A stretch of 19,816 bases of DNA from Verrucomicrobiota bacterium. Lineage in GTDB: Bacteria; Verrucomicrobiota; Verrucomicrobiia; Opitutales; Opitutaceae. How positions within the stretch are numbered: the first letter of the stretch is position 1; every line of letters begins with the position of its first letter. Shown here piece by piece: positions 16,011 to 19,816 of the stretch. Both the position numbers and the translations under genes were made by a program. The notes under the pieces are model-generated. The model did not search any database, was not told the DNA's origin, and was given only the letters and a program-made list of their open reading frames with translations. Where the stretch lies: contig JAEWBF010000015.1 of assembly GCA_023391285.1 (NCBI GenBank), positions 1 to 19,816 on the forward strand, in the 5' to 3' direction.

Positions 16011-17942
16011 ATGACGAAACTCTCCGGACTTCGCCGCTCCATGCTGCTAATAGTATTGGCGCCGCTCCTCGGCGCCACGCTGTTTGCCATTTACCAGGTC
16101 CGCCAGCTCTCCGGCAAAGCCAGCGAGCTCACGCGCATCGCCGATCTCATCGCCATCGCCACCGATGTCGCCCGTTTCGACATCCTCATGGGCATCGAAT
16201 ACAATTCGTCCTGGGCCCAATACATCGACGCCAACAACTCGCCCAAATACCAAGCCATCATCGCGGAGAGCGAACAACTCGTCGCCCAGCTTCGCGCCAA
16301 CCTTCCTCGGGCCAAGGCCTCCGTCCGCAACCAGGCTTTCACGACCCATATCGAGGAAGCATTGAAACTTTACGAACAGGTGCCCGCCGTCCGCACCTAC
16401 TACCTCGCCCGCCGCCCCGGCGACGACCGCGAGGCCCGCACCATCAACAACAGCGTCTACACCGCGCTCACCACCCCGCTCGCCAACACCATCCGCGCGC
16501 TCGTCAACGAATCCGCCGAACTCCCCATTCGCCTCCGTATCCAGACGCTCATCTGGTGCGCCGACCTCAACAGCAACGCCACCACCGAAACCGGCATGTA
16601 TTGCTGGGGCCACGAGCTCGGCAGCTTCAAATCCCTCGAGAACTGCGCCAACGCCGAACTCGCCACCGACATGCGCCGCCGCGTCGAGCGCCACCTGCTC
16701 GCCAACACCGTTCCGGAACTCCGCCCCTACTTCGAAAAGATCTTCTCCGATCCCATCTACCTCGAAGCCGACCGCATGGTCCGCACGTTCGCCCAGGAAA
16801 ATTCTGGCCAGAAACACGTCTTCGACCCCGCCAACCTTCCCGTCTGGCGCGAGCTCACCGAGGTCAAACGCTACGGCCTCCTCGTCGCCATGCAGCCCTA
16901 CGTCCTCTCGGAGCTGCAATCCTTCGCCCACGACTACATCGATCGCGTCCACCGCGAGCGCCGCTGGATGATCGGCCTCCTGGCCGGCGTTCTCATCGTC
17001 TCGGGCATCGTCGTCTGGCTCCTCGGGCGCGCCGTCTTCAACGCCGTCACCCGCGCCGTCCTCTCGCTCAAACAAAGCATCCACCACATGCTTCAGGTCA
17101 CGACCCAGAGCACCGGCGCCTCCAAGCAGCTCGCCGACGTCGTCTCGCAACAGGCCGCCGCCCTCGAGGAAACCGCCGCCTCGCTCGAAGAACTCACCAC
17201 CACCAACCGCCAGAACTCCGACAACGCCCGCGCCATCGCCGCGCGTATGAAGGAAACCGATACGCTCGTCCAGCGCGCCACCGAATCGATGCGCCACCTC
17301 GTCGCCGCCGTGCAACAAATCGCCACCACCAGCGGCCAGACCAAACACATCGCCAGCACGATCGACGAAATCTCCTTCCAGACCAATCTGCTCGCTCTCA
17401 ACGCCTCCATCGAAGCCGCCCGCGCCGGCGAAGCCGGAGCCGGTTTCGCCGTCGTCGCCGAGGAGGTCCGGCAAATGGCCATGCGCGCCGCCGCCGAATC
17501 CGCCTCCATCGCCAAACTCATCGAGGGCGCTCATCAACTCACCGGCGAAGGCGTCGTCCTCAGCGAAAAGGTAAACGCCATCTTCCAGCAGGTCGAAACC
17601 CAGGCGCGCACCGCCACCGGTTGCATGACCGGCATCCAATCTTCCACCGAAGAACTCGTTCGCGGCATCGAAGAAATCAACGCCGCCACCCGCAATCTCG
17701 ACGCCCAAACCCAACAAACCGCCGCCATCGCCCAGGAAAACGCATCCACCGCCGAGTTCATCGATCACCAAACCGCCGCCCTCGGCTCCAGCATCGCGCT
17801 CCTCGAAACGCTCATCGCACTCGACCACGCCGCCCCCGCCTCAGCGTCCACCGCCGAAGGCACACCCGTCCCCGCCTCGAATTCTCAACCCGTCTTCGAC
17901 TCCGCCCGCGAGCCGGACCTCGTCCCCGCGGCACGTGAATAA
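16011..17942 (+). CDS. Methyl-accepting chemotaxis protein with NIT-like periplasmic sensor (receptor 1)
   Basis: This 643-residue receptor has TM1 at about 11-29 and a long helical periplasmic domain (30-318) that resembles NIT-type sensors (LIAIATDVARFDILMGIEYN). TM2 lies at about 319-339, and a cytoplasmic signalling bundle follows. A HAMP domain is not visible: the bundle begins almost at once after TM2 (SLKQSIHHMLQ, QQAAALEETAASLEEL 380-395). The signalling tip is canonical, EISFQTNLLALNASIEAARA (453-472) then GEAGAGFAVVAEEVR. The C terminus (DLVPAARE) lacks an NWETF-type CheR-docking peptide. Cys183, Cys198 and Cys212 lie in the sensor and are absent from the paralogue downstream. It probably senses a small ligand outside the cytoplasm and signals to a CheA kinase encoded elsewhere, or to the neighbouring kinase. 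Confidence 0.92.
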   Translation: MTKLSGLRRSMLLIVLAPLLGATLFAIYQVRQLSGKASELTRIADLIAIATDVARFDILMGIEYNSSWAQYIDANNSPKYQAIIAESEQLVAQLRANLPRAKASVRNQAFTTHIEEALKLYEQVPAVRTYYLARRPGDDREARTINNSVYTALTTPLANTIRALVNESAELPIRLRIQTLIWCADLNSNATTETGMYCWGHELGSFKSLENCANAELATDMRRRVERHLLANTVPELRPYFEKIFSDPIYLEADRMVRTFAQENSGQKHVFDPANLPVWRELTEVKRYGLLVAMQPYVLSELQSFAHDYIDRVHRERRWMIGLLAGVLIVSGIVVWLLGRAVFNAVTRAVLSLKQSIHHMLQVTTQSTGASKQLADVVSQQAAALEETAASLEELTTTNRQNSDNARAIAARMKETDTLVQRATESMRHLVAAVQQIATTSGQTKHIASTIDEISFQTNLLALNASIEAARAGEAGAGFAVVAEEVRQMAMRAAAESASIAKLIEGAHQLTGEGVVLSEKVNAIFQQVETQARTATGCMTGIQSSTEELVRGIEEINAATRNLDAQTQQTAAIAQENASTAEFIDHQTAALGSSIALLETLIALDHAAPASASTAEGTPVPASNSQPVFDSAREPDLVPAARE

Positions 17943-17952
17943 TCCGGTCCCC

Positions 17953-19776
17953 ATGCGACTCCACCTTTCGCTCCGCCGCCAGCTCATCCTCCTCGTCGCG
18001 CTCCCGCTCGCCGGCGCGTTGCTCTTTTCCGGTGTCGCAATCGTCCGCCTCGCCTTGGACGCGCGCGCGTTGCGTCACACCGCCGGGTTAGTCGAACTCA
18101 CGTCCGACATCGTCTCACTGCGCCGCGCCTTGCTCGCCGAATTGGCCGCCACCTGGGATCGCTATGATCCCGGTGCGCAAATCTCCCTGAGCCAGCTCAC
18201 GCAGGAAACCGACGCCGCCGCTCAGCGCCTGTCCGCTCATCTCGTTTCACCGCCCATCGCTTCGCTCGTCTCCGATCAGGTTCGCACCGACGCCGCCGCG
18301 CTTCACCGGCTCGTCGGAAGCCTTTCCACCTCCCGCAGCTTTTTCGCCACTCACGATCGCACCGCCTCGCGCTTCGCCTCCGACGCCTCCGCCCATCGCG
18401 CTCGCTACGACGAGGTCTTCGAGCAGCTGTTCGCGCTCATGACCACGGTCAGCACCCACACCGATTCCGCCTCGCTGCGTTCGCGGCTCGACGGGCTCGT
18501 CTGGTCCGGCCGCCTCGCCGTCGCCGCCGAGATCGAACGCACGCGCTACGCTCACGGTTTCGAGGTCCCGCAACTCACCGTGCTCGAAATCATGCGCGTC
18601 CTCCACGCGTCCTCGCAGGTGCGCTACTTCGAATCCAACGCCGCTCTCATGGCGCCTCCCGAATTGCGCGAGTTCTGGCAGGAGACGCTCTCCGATCCCG
18701 CCTACTCCGTCATCCAGAATCTCAGGACGGCCGCGTTCAACAACACCGCCACCGATCCCGTCCCGCTGGACCGCGCCATTCGCAGTCGTTGGGCCGCCGC
18801 GACCGTCGAACGCCGCGATCTCCTCGCTCGCGTCGAACCCCACCTGCTCGCCGAACTGCGCAATGTCCTCGCCAGCCAGCGGACCGCCGTCTCGCGCGAC
18901 CTTCGCCAGCGGCTCCTGTTTGTCGGCGGACTCGCGCTCGTTTCCATCTGCGTCGCTGCCGTCTCGATCCGTCGGATCGACCGCCTCGTTCGCTCCGCCC
19001 TCGCCGGTCTCCGCGATGGCGCCAAAGCCATCTCCGAAGCCGTGAAATCCTCGACCACCGCCGCCCATCGTCTGGCGCAAGGCGCTTCCAGCGAGGCCGC
19101 CGGTCTCGAGGAAACCGGCGCAGCCCTCGTCACGCTCACTTCGGTCAACCAGCAAAACGTCGACGCCGCCCGCCAATCCGTCGACCACATGCGCCAGACC
19201 GGCACCCTCGTCGCCGAGTCGCGTCAAACCATGACAGCTCTCACCGAGACGATGCAGAAGATTTCGGACTCGAGCAACGCGACTCATCGCATCGTAAAAA
19301 CGATGAACGAGATCTCGTTTCAAACGAGCATCCTCGCCCTCAACGCTTCGATCGAAGCCGCCAGCGCCGGCGCGGCCGGCACCGGTTTCGCCGTCGTCGC
19401 CGACGAGGTCCGCAACCTCGCCAAACGCGCCGCCGACGCCACCGCCGAAACCGGCCGCCTCGTCGACGAATCCCGGGCCGCGATTTCACAGGGCGACACC
19501 CTCACGAAGGAAGTGGCCGAAGCCCTCCGCGAACTGGAATCCAATGCCGCCGTATCCGCCGATGCGATGCGCCTCATTCAAGCTTCCTCCGAGCAGATGC
19601 TGACCAACATGCAGCACATCAACACCGGCAGTCGCTCGATGGAAAATGTCACGCAGCAAAACGCCGCCATCGCCGAGCACAACGCCTCCAGCTCCGCCGC
19701 CATCGCCGCCGAGACCGAGCACCTTGCTCAAACCATCGGCGCCCTCGAACACGTCCTCCTCGGCCGCCCCGCCTAA
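17953..19776 (+). CDS. Methyl-accepting chemotaxis protein (receptor 2), paralogue of receptor 1 with altered tip
   Basis: The protein has 607 residues. ATG 17953 makes the N terminus (MRLHLSLRRQLILLVALPLA) align with receptor 1; a GTG at 17935 would overlap the previous gene by 8 bases. Topology matches receptor 1: TM1 about 10-32, periplasmic helical sensor, TM2 about 321-338, no HAMP, signalling bundle. Sensor similarity includes PELREFWQETLSDPAY (236-251) against PELRPYFEKIFSDPIY in receptor 1, so they are an old tandem duplication. The tip reads EISFQTSILALNASIEAASA (453-472) then GAAGTGFAVVADEVR. Relative to E. coli Tsr numbering, Asn376, Arg388 and Glu391 are replaced by Ser459, Ser471 and Ala474. 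No C-terminal docking pentapeptide. It starts 10 bases after receptor 1, clearly the same operon. Confidence 0.9.
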   Translation: MRLHLSLRRQLILLVALPLAGALLFSGVAIVRLALDARALRHTAGLVELTSDIVSLRRALLAELAATWDRYDPGAQISLSQLTQETDAAAQRLSAHLVSPPIASLVSDQVRTDAAALHRLVGSLSTSRSFFATHDRTASRFASDASAHRARYDEVFEQLFALMTTVSTHTDSASLRSRLDGLVWSGRLAVAAEIERTRYAHGFEVPQLTVLEIMRVLHASSQVRYFESNAALMAPPELREFWQETLSDPAYSVIQNLRTAAFNNTATDPVPLDRAIRSRWAAATVERRDLLARVEPHLLAELRNVLASQRTAVSRDLRQRLLFVGGLALVSICVAAVSIRRIDRLVRSALAGLRDGAKAISEAVKSSTTAAHRLAQGASSEAAGLEETGAALVTLTSVNQQNVDAARQSVDHMRQTGTLVAESRQTMTALTETMQKISDSSNATHRIVKTMNEISFQTSILALNASIEAASAGAAGTGFAVVADEVRNLAKRAADATAETGRLVDESRAAISQGDTLTKEVAEALRELESNAAVSADAMRLIQASSEQMLTNMQHINTGSRSMENVTQQNAAIAEHNASSSAAIAAETEHLAQTIGALEHVLLGRPA

Positions 19777-19783
19777 CCAGAAA

Positions 19784-19816
19784 AAAATGTAGGGCGGGGT
19801 CTCCCGACCCCGCCGC
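19784..19816. repeat. GGCGGGGTC-TCCC-GACCCCGCC hairpin at the right edge
   Basis: Perfect 9-bp arms GGCGGGGTC (19793-19801) and GACCCCGCC (19806-19814) around TCCC. An A-run (19782-19788) lies on the left, so on the - strand the hairpin is followed by a T-run and could terminate a leftward gene beyond the window. It also looks like a mobile palindromic repeat unit; the element may continue past the window edge. Confidence 0.6.

Noticed and set aside
16047..17828. A 593-residue minus-strand open frame opposite receptor 1
   Set aside because: Gly/Asp/Glu-rich low-complexity product without motifs; receptor 1 is unambiguous on the + strand.

Overview
The window is GC-rich bacterial chromosome. 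Its gene content suggests Verrucomicrobiota, probably an Opitutaceae-like lineage: a lipase-maturation-factor homologue, an Rsm22-family protein, a DUF1080 (3-keto-disaccharide hydrolase) protein, almost no Shine-Dalgarno sequences, and many small hairpin or simple-sequence repeats scattered between and inside genes. The taxonomic call is an inference from gene content and style; there is no rRNA or other marker here. The + strand is C-rich throughout, so + genes use C-ending codons and - genes use G-ending codons.

Layout. (1) 1-1256, + strand: the 3' end of an ABC permease and an NMT1/THI5-like periplasmic binding protein, the tail of an uptake operon whose start lies outside the window, closed by a likely terminator. 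(2) 1371-5340, + strand: a membrane lipase-maturation-factor-like protein, a class I methyltransferase carrying several repeat-derived insertions, and an Rsm22-family methyltransferase-like protein with four candidate Fe-S cysteines. (3) 5493-6167, - strand: a secreted DUF1080 protein. (4) 6229-7942, + strand: a 32-residue very basic protein with its own promoter-like sequence and a strong terminator, then rimO (ribosomal protein S12 methylthiotransferase). (5) 8171-12578, - strand: mpl (peptidoglycan recycling ligase), then an HtrA/Deg-type protease with about four PDZ-like repeats, translationally coupled by an ATGA overlap to a smaller homologue that has lost two of three catalytic residues. 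(6) 12700-19776: a divergent signalling locus. A CheR-type methyltransferase and a hybrid histidine kinase/response regulator (ATGA overlap) run leftward. Two tandem, paralogous methyl-accepting chemotaxis proteins run rightward from a region holding a sigma-28-like promoter.

The signalling locus is the best candidate for something undescribed. CheR would methylate the two receptors, but there is no CheA, CheW or CheB in the window, and a hybrid kinase sits in their place. Both receptors lack a HAMP domain. The second has lost three normally conserved residues of the signalling tip, and the first has three periplasmic cysteines that its paralogue lacks. Other notable points are the protease/pseudoprotease pair and the intragenic repeats: one 27-bp hairpin element occurs three times without a mismatch, twice inside genes and in different reading frames. 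No tRNA, rRNA, CRISPR array, transposase or phage gene was seen. No gap between genes exceeds 300 bases.
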